From: Verrucomicrobiota bacterium
GTDB lineage: Bacteria; Verrucomicrobiota; Verrucomicrobiia; Opitutales; Opitutaceae
Length of the DNA: 32,199 nt
Assembly: GCA_023410155.1 (NCBI GenBank)
Contig: JAEYQF010000018.1
Location: forward strand, 1 to 32,199
Reading direction: 5' to 3'
Shown here piece by piece: positions 22,603 to 31,166 of the stretch. The notes below the pieces were generated by a model. It was not told the DNA's origin, did no database searches, and saw only the letters and a program-made list of their open reading frames with translations. Within the stretch, counting starts at the first letter, position 1, and each line of letters opens with the position of its first letter. The position numbers were made by a program, and so were the translations under genes.

Positions 22603-23799
22603 ATGGCGCTTTCATTCTTCAACAAGGAACGCAAACGGATCGTGACCCGCTGCCGCGACGATTATGCGACCCAGATGCGGCTGAAATACGCCCCCTACTA
22701 CCACGCCATGGAAGCGCAGCAGGGCACGATGGTCACGCTCGACGGCAAGGAGATGATCATGCTTTCGAGTAACGATTACCTGGGACTATCGTTCCATCCC
22801 AAGGTGATCGAAGCCGGTCGGAAGGCGCTCGAGAAATGGGGCACGAGCACCACGGGCGCACGCACTTCAAACGGTTCCCGACGTTATCACCTCGAACTGG
22901 AAGAGCGGCTTGCTGCTTTCCTGAATCGCGAAGCGTGCCACATCCACTCGGCCGGTTACCTGTCGGGGCTCGCGAGCATCTCGTCCTTCGCGCAGAAGGG
23001 CGATGTCATCTTCGCTGACAAAAACATTCATTCATGCCTGTGGGATGGCATCCGGCTGTCGCACGCCACGGTCGAGCGTTTTTCGCACAACAATCCCGAT
23101 GATTTTCGTGATGTCGTCGCGGCGACCCAGTCAGACGCGCCAAAGATGCTGGTGATCGAAGGCGTCTACTCGATGGAGGGCCACATCGCGCGCATGCCGG
23201 AGCTGATCCAGATCGCCGACGCCAATGCGTGCTTCAGCGTCGTCGACGATGCGCACGGGTTCGGCGTGCTCGGCAAACAGGGCCGCGGCACTGTGGACCA
23301 TTTCGGTCTGAACGACAAAGTGGACGTGATCTGCGGCAGTCTTTCGAAATCACTTTCCAGCACGGGCGGGTTCGTCGCCGCTTCGCGTGAAGTGATCGAT
23401 TATCTGCGTTCCCACTCCAAGCAGACGATCTTCAGCGCCGCGATCAGCCCGGCGCAGGCCGCCGTCGCTCAAGCTTCGCTCGAGCTCATGCAGACCGAGC
23501 CGCAGCACCTGCAGCGCCTGTGGGAAAACACACGCAAGTATCGCGCAATCCTGAAATCGCTCAATCTCGACACGTGGGGCAGCGAGACGCCCGCGGTGCC
23601 GATCGTGCTCGGCTCCAAGGAGCGGGTTTACATGTTCTGGCGCGCGCTGATGGAGCGCGGCGTGTTCACCGTGATGTCGATCGCACCCGCCGTGCCCGCG
23701 GGCAAGGATCTCATCCGCACGGCGGTTTCCGCCAGCCACACGGATGAACAGCTCGAGAAGATCGGCGAGGCGCTCGCCTACGCGGTGAAGCGTCTCTGA
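22603..23799 (+). CDS. Alpha-oxoamine synthase family PLP enzyme (BioF/Kbl/serine palmitoyltransferase type)
   Basis: The 398-residue cytosolic enzyme condenses an amino acid with an acyl-CoA or acyl-ACP, releasing CO2. Motifs are SSNDYLGLSFHPKVIEAG, GSRRYHLELEERLAAF, NIHSCLWDG (His143 stacking on PLP), EGVYSMEGH, VVDDAHGFGVLG (Asp215/216 and His218) and the PLP lysine in GSLSKSLSSTGGF (Lys249). The C-terminal IAPAVPAGKDLIRTAVSASHTDEQ is closer to acyl-chain-using members such as serine palmitoyltransferase than to BioF, but the substrate cannot be fixed from sequence. There is no biotin gene nearby; the convergent operon encodes ACP, ketosynthase and glycolipid-type transferases, favouring a lipid role (inference). 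ATG 22603 starts the conserved region. Confidence 0.9.
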   Translation: MALSFFNKERKRIVTRCRDDYATQMRLKYAPYYHAMEAQQGTMVTLDGKEMIMLSSNDYLGLSFHPKVIEAGRKALEKWGTSTTGARTSNGSRRYHLELEERLAAFLNREACHIHSAGYLSGLASISSFAQKGDVIFADKNIHSCLWDGIRLSHATVERFSHNNPDDFRDVVAATQSDAPKMLVIEGVYSMEGHIARMPELIQIADANACFSVVDDAHGFGVLGKQGRGTVDHFGLNDKVDVICGSLSKSLSSTGGFVAASREVIDYLRSHSKQTIFSAAISPAQAAVAQASLELMQTEPQHLQRLWENTRKYRAILKSLNLDTWGSETPAVPIVLGSKERVYMFWRALMERGVFTVMSIAPAVPAGKDLIRTAVSASHTDEQLEKIGEALAYAVKRL

Positions 23800-24819
23800 T
23801 CACGCCTCCGCCAGACCCGCACGCAGGGAGCGGGCCGTTTCCGCCCAGGTCGGGAGCGACCGGGTCGTCGCACCGTGCGCGAGCGATCTCCAGTGTGTAT
23901 CATCCGTCAGGATACGACGAATCGCCTGAACCCACGCGGCTTGGTCGTTGACCGCCACGCTCTCGCAGCCGCCGGCACCCGCGTTCTCCCGCAGGACCGG
24001 CAGGTCACTGCATAGACACGGGACACCTCGCCAAAGGGATTCGAGCAGGGGCAAGCCGCAGCCTTCGGCCACCGTGGGGAAAAGCGTCGCGCGCGCGGTG
24101 CGGTAGAGTTTCGCCAGCAGACGATCGTCGGCCGCCTCGTGGAAATGCAGGCCGCGGAACTCGCGCCGCGCCTGTTTGATCGCACGAACGATCGGCTTGC
24201 CGAAATGGGGATTCACGCGGCCCACGAAATGCAATTCGAACGACAATCCCGCGCGCCACAGCGCGGCGCACGCTTCCAGAACCAGCGCCTGGTTTTTCCG
24301 GGGCTCGATGATGCCGACGCTCAAAAGCACCGGCGCGGGGGCTGGTCCGGCGGACGCGGCCCGCGGCTCCCGGTTGAAATCACTGCCCAGTGCAAGCGGC
24401 GAAACCTCCGGCACCGGCGACACGCCGAGCCATTGCCAATACTCGCGGAGATCACGTGCGCTCGCTTCGGATACTGCCCACACGCGATCGAAGCGGTGCA
24501 GCAGTTTCATGTAGTCGGGGTGTCGCGCGACGCTTTGGGGCCAAGAGATCTCGGGATGCCGCAGCGGAATCGCATCGTGAAAGATCGCCGCCGTGCGGCA
24601 GCGACCGGCTTCGATGAACGCCCGGAAACCTGGTCTCTCCTGCTCGGAAAAAAGCTCAGCCGTGACAAACCAGTCGCGGGCGCTCGCCCGGCGTTGCACC
24701 TCCGACCACGGAGCCAGGCGCGCTTCCTCGCCCAATTCCTCAGCCAAACGAGCCGAGACCCGCATCAGACCGGATTTGTGGCGCGTGGCGCGGGCTTTGG
24801 TGTGATCGAACCAGATCAT
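23800..24819 (-). CDS. Glycosyltransferase family 4 (GT-B fold)
   Basis: The 339-residue protein begins IWFDHTKARATRHKSGLMRV, with a ligand-binding loop typical of GT4 N-domains. It has AAIFHDAIPLRHPE, VWAVSEASARDL, VLLSVGIIEPRKNQ (donor-domain start), LHFHEAADDRLLAKLY and the donor-binding EGCGLPLLESLWRGVPCL with the two glutamates of the EX7E motif. It is the last gene of the minus-strand operon. Its ATG (24819) overlaps the previous stop as ATGA; a longer frame upstream lies inside the neighbouring gene. The stop directly abuts that of the convergent PLP enzyme, forming TGATCA. Donor and acceptor are unknown. Confidence 0.88.
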   Translation of the reverse strand: MIWFDHTKARATRHKSGLMRVSARLAEELGEEARLAPWSEVQRRASARDWFVTAELFSEQERPGFRAFIEAGRCRTAAIFHDAIPLRHPEISWPQSVARHPDYMKLLHRFDRVWAVSEASARDLREYWQWLGVSPVPEVSPLALGSDFNREPRAASAGPAPAPVLLSVGIIEPRKNQALVLEACAALWRAGLSFELHFVGRVNPHFGKPIVRAIKQARREFRGLHFHEAADDRLLAKLYRTARATLFPTVAEGCGLPLLESLWRGVPCLCSDLPVLRENAGAGGCESVAVNDQAAWVQAIRRILTDDTHWRSLAHGATTRSLPTWAETARSLRAGLAEA

Positions 24820-26027
24820 GAGGACAGAGCTTGTTGGAAGCAGACGCGCAGCCGCGCGGCATTGCGGTGCGCATCGAAGTTCTCCTCCACCCACGCGCGT
24901 GCCGCAACGCGCAAGCGCTCCGCGGCAGCATCGTCGCGCCCGAGGAGCGAAACGGCATGGACCCACTCCTCCGGTCGATCCACCTCTGCCACCAAGCCGG
25001 TCACCCCATGCGCGATCGCCTCGGTGGTCGCCGCCGCCGGGGATGTGACCACCACCACCCCGACGGACATCGCTTCCGGGATCACGTTGGGCAGACCGTC
25101 ACGATCGCCGCTCGGCGCGATCACCCCGGTGTGCAGCATCGCATCGGCCCACTCCAACTGAGCCCAGACTCCGTGCTGCGGCAGGTGGCCGGTAAATGTA
25201 ACCAGATTCCCAATACCGAGTCGGGCGGCCATGACCTCGAGACTCTCTCGCAACGGCCCTTCACCGACCACGCGCGCCTGGAAATCGATGTGGGCCGCCT
25301 GGAGCGCAGCGTAGATCCTCATCTGCCGGTCCAAGCCTTTCTTCTCCACCAATCGCGCGACGCAGATCAGGCGCAGCGGGCGGCGGTCGGGCCGCAACGG
25401 CTTGAATCCGGGCAGGCGGTCCAGCCCACGCCGGATGCAGACGACACGATCGGCGGCGAGGCCCCGCTGAAGCAAAGTCGCGCGGCCCATCTCGGTGGAG
25501 GTGTGCACGAATTTCGCGGGCGCGAGTTTCTCGTCGAGCCACCAGTCGCCGCCGTGTTCGTAGATGTCGTAGGCGTGTGCGGCCGCACTATAGCGATGCC
25601 CATCGATGCGGGCGAGCAGCCACGCTGCCGTCGCGGGTGCCCCGCCCCAGGCGGCGTGGATCAAGGCCGGAGGATGTCGCCGAAACTCCCGCGCGAAAAC
25701 GCACGCGAAACCCGCGCCGAGCATGTTCTCCCAGAAGTTCAGCCAGGAGGGAGCGCGGCGCGTGAACAGTCCGCGCAGCAATTGACGGAGCACTTCGGGA
25801 CGGCGCCACGATTCGTAAGGGATCAACCAGAGGAGGGTGAGCAGACGCCACTTGTTGAAGCGTTGCACGGGCACGCCACGAAACGACGGCGCGCCACCCC
25901 ACAAGGAATAGAGCCTCATCGGCAGCCCGTGGGTTTTCATCGCGACGATCTCCCGTTGGAGGAAGGTTTCCGTGTTCTTGGGAAACGTCGTGAACAGATA
26001 AGCGATGACAGGTGCGGCGTCGGACAA
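24816..26027 (-). CDS. Glycosyltransferase family 4 (colanic-acid-type)
   Basis: The 403-residue protein starts with a TTG at 26027 (SDAAPVIAYLFTTFPKNTETFLQREI, split here over the conserved N-terminal 'YL...FP..TETF...EI' motif seen in exopolysaccharide transferases such as WcaL/AmsK). It continues with LIHAAWGGAPATAAWLL, AHAYDIYEHGG, LICVARLVEKKGLDRQ, VVGEGPLRESLE and the donor-site PNVIPEAMSVGVVVV, with a preceding GDRDGLP loop. These are diagnostic of GT4 retaining glycosyltransferases that build surface polysaccharide or glycolipid. It is followed by the second GT4 gene with an ATGA overlap, so the two products may act in succession. Confidence 0.9.
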   Translation of the reverse strand: MSDAAPVIAYLFTTFPKNTETFLQREIVAMKTHGLPMRLYSLWGGAPSFRGVPVQRFNKWRLLTLLWLIPYESWRRPEVLRQLLRGLFTRRAPSWLNFWENMLGAGFACVFAREFRRHPPALIHAAWGGAPATAAWLLARIDGHRYSAAAHAYDIYEHGGDWWLDEKLAPAKFVHTSTEMGRATLLQRGLAADRVVCIRRGLDRLPGFKPLRPDRRPLRLICVARLVEKKGLDRQMRIYAALQAAHIDFQARVVGEGPLRESLEVMAARLGIGNLVTFTGHLPQHGVWAQLEWADAMLHTGVIAPSGDRDGLPNVIPEAMSVGVVVVTSPAAATTEAIAHGVTGLVAEVDRPEEWVHAVSLLGRDDAAAERLRVAARAWVEENFDAHRNAARLRVCFQQALSS

Positions 26028-26084
26028 GGTCGCGCCAGCATGAGTCCGCCGCCATAGCCGGCAAGTGCGGCGTAGCGGAAGCGC

Positions 26085-27317
26085 TTAGCCGAAACCGATG
26101 CTGGAAGCTGTCCCGGCCGACTTGGCCGGCGGAAATGGCTCACGGTCGAGCGTCTCGCCCGCGACCTCATTGGCGAGACGCACCAAGTCGTCGATCACCT
26201 GCGTGCACTCGTCTTTCGATCGCAAGCGGGCAAACTTCTCCCGCGCCTCGCCGTAGAGGGACGGGTGCTTCATCCACGCGTCGATGATAGTAGCGAAGTC
26301 GGTCGCGTTCTCGATCTTCGGCGAACCGGCGTTGCGAAAGAATTTCCACGTGAGCATCTCCTGCGGCATGATGCCGCCGAACGCATTGAAGATGATCGGA
26401 CAGGAGAAGTAGAGCGCCTTGGCGCAGGTTGTGGTGCCACCGCGAGTGACAATCACATCGCTCACCTGCATGAGCAGGTGGACGATCTCCGAATATCCCT
26501 CGATGTAACACGCGAGCTCCGGATGCGCATTTCGCCAGCGCAGGAGATCGTGATACGACTCGCGATTTTTTCCGCAGATCACCACGACCTGCAACCGACC
26601 GGCATGGCGTGCCAGCGCCGGGAGCAAGTCGAAGTGATTGTGCGCACCGTTCCCCCCTGTGGCCAGAAACACGGTGAACAGACCCGGAGTGAGACCGAGT
26701 TGCTGGCTGACGAAGGTTTGTTTTTCCTCGGCCGACATCGCTTGCAATCGTGCCCGTGGGGGCATGAACGAACCGCGCACGATCGCGCGCTCGGGAGGAA
26801 TTCCGCAGCGGACGGCGAAATCGCGCGCCGTGGTCGTGCGAGAGATGTAGAGATCGACGGTGGGCTCGATCCAGTTGCGCGAATAGCCCCAGCCGCCGGA
26901 GAATTCGCCGCAGTAAGTCGCGCAGCGGACCTGATTGGAGCCGAGCAGAGTGCGAGCGAGCTGGAAGTAGCCGCGATTGAGGCAATCGTGCACACTGAAG
27001 ATCAGATGGGGCTGATACTCCTGCAGAACCTGCGCATAGTAGGCCCGTCCGATGGTGACCGTGCTGCGATTCAGCAAACTGAGAAACTCCACCAGCGTGT
27101 AGAAAAGTTTATGCACCCACGGAGCCGCGCGCTGGATCACGTTGTAGAGCCCGACGCCCGTGCGATGCACGACGGAGGAGCGCTCCAGCATGCTCTCGAT
27201 GCGCACGTCGACCTGATGGCGATACAAGAGGAAACACCAAGCAGCGAAAGCCTCCGCCCGGGCATCGTGCCCGCCGCCGGTGCTCGAGGTCAGAACCAAT
27301 ATCCTGATCTTCGCCAT
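26085..27317 (-). CDS. GT28-family glycosyltransferase, MGDG synthase/processive diacylglycerol glucosyltransferase-like
   Basis: The 410-residue protein begins IRILVLTSSTGGGHDARAEAF, the glycine-rich MGDG-synthase N-terminal motif. It has LIFSVHDCLNRGYF, GEFSGGWGYSRNWIEP, VFLATGGNGAHNHFDLLPAL at the start of the donor domain, VVVICGKNRESY and the UDP-sugar-binding VIVTRGGTTTCAKAL with FNAFGGIMPQE. Plant MGD and bacterial UgtP glycosylate diacylglycerol at the membrane surface; MurG is a more distant relative. Here it lies downstream of an acyl-chain-building pair (ketosynthase, ACP-dehydratase), so the acceptor may be a special lipid (inference). There is no transmembrane helix. The 80-base gap to the ketosynthase contains no recognised signal. 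Confidence 0.88.
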   Translation of the reverse strand: MAKIRILVLTSSTGGGHDARAEAFAAWCFLLYRHQVDVRIESMLERSSVVHRTGVGLYNVIQRAAPWVHKLFYTLVEFLSLLNRSTVTIGRAYYAQVLQEYQPHLIFSVHDCLNRGYFQLARTLLGSNQVRCATYCGEFSGGWGYSRNWIEPTVDLYISRTTTARDFAVRCGIPPERAIVRGSFMPPRARLQAMSAEEKQTFVSQQLGLTPGLFTVFLATGGNGAHNHFDLLPALARHAGRLQVVVICGKNRESYHDLLRWRNAHPELACYIEGYSEIVHLLMQVSDVIVTRGGTTTCAKALYFSCPIIFNAFGGIMPQEMLTWKFFRNAGSPKIENATDFATIIDAWMKHPSLYGEAREKFARLRSKDECTQVIDDLVRLANEVAGETLDREPFPPAKSAGTASSIGFG

Positions 27318-27397
27318 ATCTCAGCGCGCGAGCCCTGCCGCGGGGTCAGCCGCGACCTGCAATTGGAACCACCCGCAGGGATTTTCCGGTTCCGGGT

Positions 27398-28654
27398 TCA
27401 CGAAACGTGCTTCAGCACGACCGCGACATTTGCTCCCCCGAACCCGCTGCTGTTCTTGAGCACATGCTGGGGACCCACCGCGTCAGTGCTTCGCAGGATA
27501 TTCAAGCCTTCGCAGGCCGGCTCGATCTTGGTGATGTGCGCGGATCCGGGCGTGAATCCTTCTCTGAGCGCGAGGGCGCAAAACGCGGTTTCCATCGCTC
27601 CGGCCAAAGAGAGTCCATGTCCGGTAAGAGCCTTGGTGCTGCTGACGCGCGGCTGACGGTCCTTGAACACAGCGCGCAGAGCGCGAGCTTCTGAGACATC
27701 GCCGATCAGCGTGGAGGTGGCGTGGGCGTTGACGTAGTCGATCTGCTCGGGTGCGACGCCGCTCGACTGAAGAGCTCGGTTCATCGCCGCCGCCAACCCC
27801 TCGCCCTCGGGATGGGAAATCGCTACGTTGTAACCGTCCGACGCCTGGCCCCAGCCCAGCACTTCACAATACGGTGTCACACCGCGACGCGCGACCTCCT
27901 CTTCGGTCTCCAACACGAGCACGGCGGCACCACCGGTGCCGACAAAGCCATCACGCGCCGCATCGAATGGCCGGGAGGCAACCGCCGGATCGGTCTGCAA
28001 GGAGAGCGTCCGCATGCCCGCAAACGGCAGGATCGCATCCTTGTTTCCGTCTTCCGCACCGACCACGAACATCCGGCGCTGGCGCCCCAGCTTGAGCTCG
28101 TCGAAGGCGAACCCCAGCGCGTGCGCAGAGGAAGCGCAGGCCGAAGAGAATCCACAGGAGGCGCCGAGGACTTTGAAAGCGGCGACCAGATTGAAGTTCA
28201 ACGTGCCGACAATGGAAGAGACGATGCCGAGCGGTGAGCAACGCATCACACCGACTTTATCGAGTCGTTGCTTGTGGAAGTGGGTCAGCATCGGCGATCC
28301 GCCGGACGCAGCATACAAGCCCGTCTCCGGATTCGAGATGTCGGACGGACTGAGCTTCGCGTCTTCGATTGCCTGGATCATCGCACAGTGAGCGAAGAGT
28401 CCGTTCGGCGCCATGGTGCGCAGCAACTCGCGCTTGATCTTGTAGCGCGCAGGAAACGTCCAGTCCTCCTGATCAGCCGAATCCGTGCTGAACTCCTTTA
28501 CCGTGCCGACGATTTTGCATGGGATGTCCGGCTGCGCGAAGGGAGCGTAGGCCTCGAAGCCATGCTTCAACTCCCGCAGGCTTTGGGACACACCCGCAGC
28601 GTCATTTCCGATGCTGGTGACAAACCCAAGTCCGGTGATAAAAACGCGGGGCAT
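27398..28654 (-). CDS. Beta-ketoacyl-ACP synthase, FabF-like
   Basis: The 418-residue thiolase-fold enzyme extends acyl-ACP with malonyl-ACP. It opens VFITGLGFVTSIGND, and the catalytic set is complete: Cys173 in SSACASSAHALGFAF, His311 in NAHATSTLIGDVSEA, and Lys341 and His346 in STKALTGHGLSLAGA. GFGGANVAVVLKH closes the fold. The usual NAHGTxT has Ala instead of Gly (NAHATST), as in many secondary-metabolism ketosynthases. No acyltransferase or ketoreductase is fused. It follows the ACP-dehydratase gene by 125 bases and is probably dedicated to the neighbouring pathway rather than to housekeeping fatty-acid synthesis (inference). Confidence 0.92.
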   Translation of the reverse strand: MPRVFITGLGFVTSIGNDAAGVSQSLRELKHGFEAYAPFAQPDIPCKIVGTVKEFSTDSADQEDWTFPARYKIKRELLRTMAPNGLFAHCAMIQAIEDAKLSPSDISNPETGLYAASGGSPMLTHFHKQRLDKVGVMRCSPLGIVSSIVGTLNFNLVAAFKVLGASCGFSSACASSAHALGFAFDELKLGRQRRMFVVGAEDGNKDAILPFAGMRTLSLQTDPAVASRPFDAARDGFVGTGGAAVLVLETEEEVARRGVTPYCEVLGWGQASDGYNVAISHPEGEGLAAAMNRALQSSGVAPEQIDYVNAHATSTLIGDVSEARALRAVFKDRQPRVSSTKALTGHGLSLAGAMETAFCALALREGFTPGSAHITKIEPACEGLNILRSTDAVGPQHVLKNSSGFGGANVAVVLKHVS

Positions 28655-28779
28655 GCTAGAGGGAGAGACGAAGCCCGCGCCGACACGTCGGGCGGGGTGG
28701 TCAGCAAAGAGGATGAACTGGCGCGGTCAACGGTCGGAATTGAGAACGCCGCGTCCGCGCCACGAACGAGTGCCGACCT

Positions 28780-29763
28780 TCAGGCGGTGACAGCTGCCTT
28801 CAACGGCGGCGATTCAGGATCAACCTCCGGATCAGTCGGAGCGGTGGGCGCGGTGCCGGAAGGTTCAGGTGCAGGCGCGGGCGGAGCATCCATGAATCCA
28901 AACGTGAGGGTGATTTCCTCGGCCATGACCGCCTTCTCCTGCCCCACGCGGATCGCGCCTTCGAACACCGCCAGCGGCATCTTCATCCGCTTCGGTTTGA
29001 TGGAAAGCGTGAGGATATCGCCTGGCTTGCAGACGCGGTGTGCCCGGACGCCTTCGCAGCCCGTGAAGAAGATCGTCTGAGGATTCACCACCTTGCCCGG
29101 CTCGGCCAACCCTGCTTCCAAGAGATACAAGACCGCGAGTTGTCCCAGTGCCTCGAGCATGATCGACGCGGGCATGACGGGATTGTCCTTGAAGTGCCCT
29201 TGGAGGAAAAACTCCTGGCCCGAAATCTTATATTTGCCGTTGGCTCCGCCTGAACTGATTGAAGCTTCGTTCAAGAAGAGGAACGGCGGCTGAATCGGCA
29301 TCACCGAGCCGATGTGTTCGATCGGCAGGAACTTGGTCGGCTTCGGGAGCGGCAGCCCGCGCAGCTTGCAATCCATAAAGGTCTTTACGTCGCCGACCGT
29401 GCGAAGGTTGCGGAGCTCTTCGTTGTTGATCGAGAGCTGAAGAGTCTCCTCCACCAAGATCACGATCTCCATCATCGTGAGCGAGTCGATGCCCAGATCC
29501 TCGATGAGGCGGAGGTCGTCATCCGCGTCCTTCAACTTGGTGCGGAGGTCTGGTTCCACAAACCGCTCGATCACGCCGATTACCACTGCCGGGACATGTT
29601 CCGGATTACCGGTTTTGCGAAACTGCACCGCGGCCTCGAAGGTCGAGGGCGAGCATCGCTTAAGTGATTCTCGCAGCGCCGTTTCGTCCTCGGGAGTGAA
29701 GACTTTCGCCAGCGCCGGAAACGGCTTGTTGGTCGCGGAAGAGATGGAGGCAGCTTCGGACAT
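28780..29763 (-). CDS. Acyl carrier protein fused to a FabZ/FabA-like hotdog dehydratase
   Basis: The 327-residue protein has three parts. Residues 1-60 are an extra N-terminal helical region of unknown role. Residues of about 60-135 are an acyl carrier domain with DLGIDSLTMMEIVILVEE; Ser94 is the expected phosphopantetheine site. Residues of about 143-292 form a hotdog domain like FabZ: MPIQPPFLFLNEA, then FFLQGHFKDNPVMPASIMLEALGQ (segments at 185-208), with His190 and Glu204 in the catalytic positions. The last 35 residues are Pro/Ala/Glu-rich and probably disordered. The fusion would dehydrate a hydroxyacyl chain held on its own carrier domain. It is the first gene of the minus-strand operon. 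Confidence 0.9.
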   Translation of the reverse strand: MSEAASISSATNKPFPALAKVFTPEDETALRESLKRCSPSTFEAAVQFRKTGNPEHVPAVVIGVIERFVEPDLRTKLKDADDDLRLIEDLGIDSLTMMEIVILVEETLQLSINNEELRNLRTVGDVKTFMDCKLRGLPLPKPTKFLPIEHIGSVMPIQPPFLFLNEASISSGGANGKYKISGQEFFLQGHFKDNPVMPASIMLEALGQLAVLYLLEAGLAEPGKVVNPQTIFFTGCEGVRAHRVCKPGDILTLSIKPKRMKMPLAVFEGAIRVGQEKAVMAEEITLTFGFMDAPPAPAPEPSGTAPTAPTDPEVDPESPPLKAAVTA

Positions 29764-29776
29764 TTTCAGATGGGGT

Positions 29777-29805
29777 AATTAAGTTACGATTGGCGGTAAT
29801 GTAAA
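29777..29805 (-). promoter_or_regulatory. Candidate promoter of the ACP-dehydratase operon
   Basis: On the minus strand TTTACA (29805-29800; 5 of 6) and TTAATT (29782-29777; 3 of 6) are 17 bases apart in a local AT-rich patch. The predicted start of transcription would be only about 7 bases before the ATG at 29763, so the message would be nearly leaderless, or the true promoter lies further upstream. The rest of the 29764-30005 divergent spacer shows nothing recognisable. Confidence 0.25.
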
Positions 29806-30005
29806 CCCCTATTTCCCGGCCAAGACCCGGGAATCCAGCGGCTCGCCAGATGTATTCGGATAACCACTACGCAGATGTGCTCGTCCTCACTGGCGACACG
29901 GTGGCGAGGCCAAAATATCTCAGCGCGGCCGCGTCGACGCGGGACTTGCCACGTCTTCGGTGCGGCGGCATGAACGCACCTCACCTGTAATTTCCGCCTG
30001 CTTGC

Positions 30006-31166
30006 ATGACTTCGACGGTCAATCCGGTCCCCCGCTCCGTCCCGGTTTACCTCATCACCCACGAGTTCTACCCGCGGCGCGGCGGGATCGCGACGTTCAG
30101 CGAAGAGATCGCTAAAGCGGCAGCCGAACTCGGTGTGAATATCGAGGTTTGGGCTCAGTCCGCCACGCCAGCTTCGGACAAGGACTGGCCGTTTCCGGTG
30201 CGACGTCTGCCTTTGCGCGGATCCCACGACCTGCTCTGCCAGCTGAGACTCGCCCGCGAGCTTATTCGCCGCCGCCGCCAACTTCGGCATGCGATCGTCT
30301 ACCTGCCAGAACCGGGGCCCATGCTCGGCTTGATGCTGGTCCAGTTTTTCCACGCGTTTCGACCAAGACGACTCCTGCTGACCTTCCACGGTTCCGAAAT
30401 TCTGCGCTTTGCCCATGCGCCTATCACCCGCTTCATGGCCCGCCGACTTATCCGGCATGCTTCAGGCGTAACGACACTGACCTCCTACACTCAGGAACTG
30501 CTGCTGACCCACTTCCCCGAGGCTGCGCCCAAGGCCTTCCTGACGCCGGGAGCCTTGCGCGCTGATTTCGCCCGGAAAGCCGAAAGGCCGCAGCGCGAAA
30601 GCGAAAAGGTGGTCGTCCTCACGGTCGGGCGGCTGCATCCCCGGAAAGGCCAGCTCGCGACGCTCGAGGCCCTGCAGATGCTCACGCCTCCGGTGCAACG
30701 CCGTCTGGAGTATTGGATTGTGGGCGGGCAGAGCAAAGATGGCTATGAGCACACGCTGCGAGAGATCGCCGCACGCTCTCCCGATCTCACTGTTCGCTTC
30801 CTGGGCAACGTCCCTGACGAGGAGCTACCCAACATCTACGAGCGCGCGGACATCTTTGCCCTGACCAGCGTGAACCATGGGCACAGCATCGAGGGTTTTG
30901 GCCTGGTTTACCTCGAGGCCTCCGCTCACGGCTTGCCCGTCGTAGCTCACAACGTAGGCGGCGTAGCCGAAGCCGTGCAGGACGGTGTGACCGGATTGTT
31001 GGTGCCGCCGCACCGGCCCGCGCAACTCGCGGCCGCGTTCGAGCAGCTGATTTTTGATCCGGCGCTCCGCCGCAAGCTCGGCGAAGCGGGACGCGACTGG
31101 GCTTTTCGCACGCATTGGCGCCATTCTGCGGAAGCCTTGTTCACGGTCCCCGACCTCTCTCCATGA
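30006..31166 (+). CDS. Glycosyltransferase family 4 (GT-B fold)
   Basis: The 386-residue protein starts with PVYLITHEFYPRRGGIATFSEEIA, the acceptor-domain glycine-rich loop of GT4 enzymes. It continues with LLTFHGSEILRFAHAP, ASGVTTLTSYTQELLL, VVVLTVGRLHPRKGQL (donor domain), WIVGGQSKDGYE, VRFLGNVPDEELPNIYERAD and the EX7E donor motif in IEGFGLVYLEASAHGLPVVA. It is a retaining glycosyltransferase like those of phosphatidylinositol mannosyltransferase and polysaccharide pathways; donor and acceptor are not predictable. It is transcribed away from the ACP-dehydratase operon, and its stop overlaps the start of the thioesterase gene (ATGA), coupling sugar transfer to an acyl-thioesterase. Confidence 0.9.
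   Translation: MTSTVNPVPRSVPVYLITHEFYPRRGGIATFSEEIAKAAAELGVNIEVWAQSATPASDKDWPFPVRRLPLRGSHDLLCQLRLARELIRRRRQLRHAIVYLPEPGPMLGLMLVQFFHAFRPRRLLLTFHGSEILRFAHAPITRFMARRLIRHASGVTTLTSYTQELLLTHFPEAAPKAFLTPGALRADFARKAERPQRESEKVVVLTVGRLHPRKGQLATLEALQMLTPPVQRRLEYWIVGGQSKDGYEHTLREIAARSPDLTVRFLGNVPDEELPNIYERADIFALTSVNHGHSIEGFGLVYLEASAHGLPVVAHNVGGVAEAVQDGVTGLLVPPHRPAQLAAAFEQLIFDPALRRKLGEAGRDWAFRTHWRHSAEALFTVPDLSP

Noticed and set aside
22603..23799. Assignment as bioF (8-amino-7-oxononanoate synthase)
   Set aside because: No bioA, bioB or bioD is adjacent and the context is glycolipid and acyl-chain genes; the family-level call is safer.
29784..30458. 224-codon minus-strand frame covering the divergent spacer and the start of the GT4 gene
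   Set aside because: It overlaps a well-supported glycosyltransferase on the other strand and has no recognisable motif; it also starts deep inside that gene.
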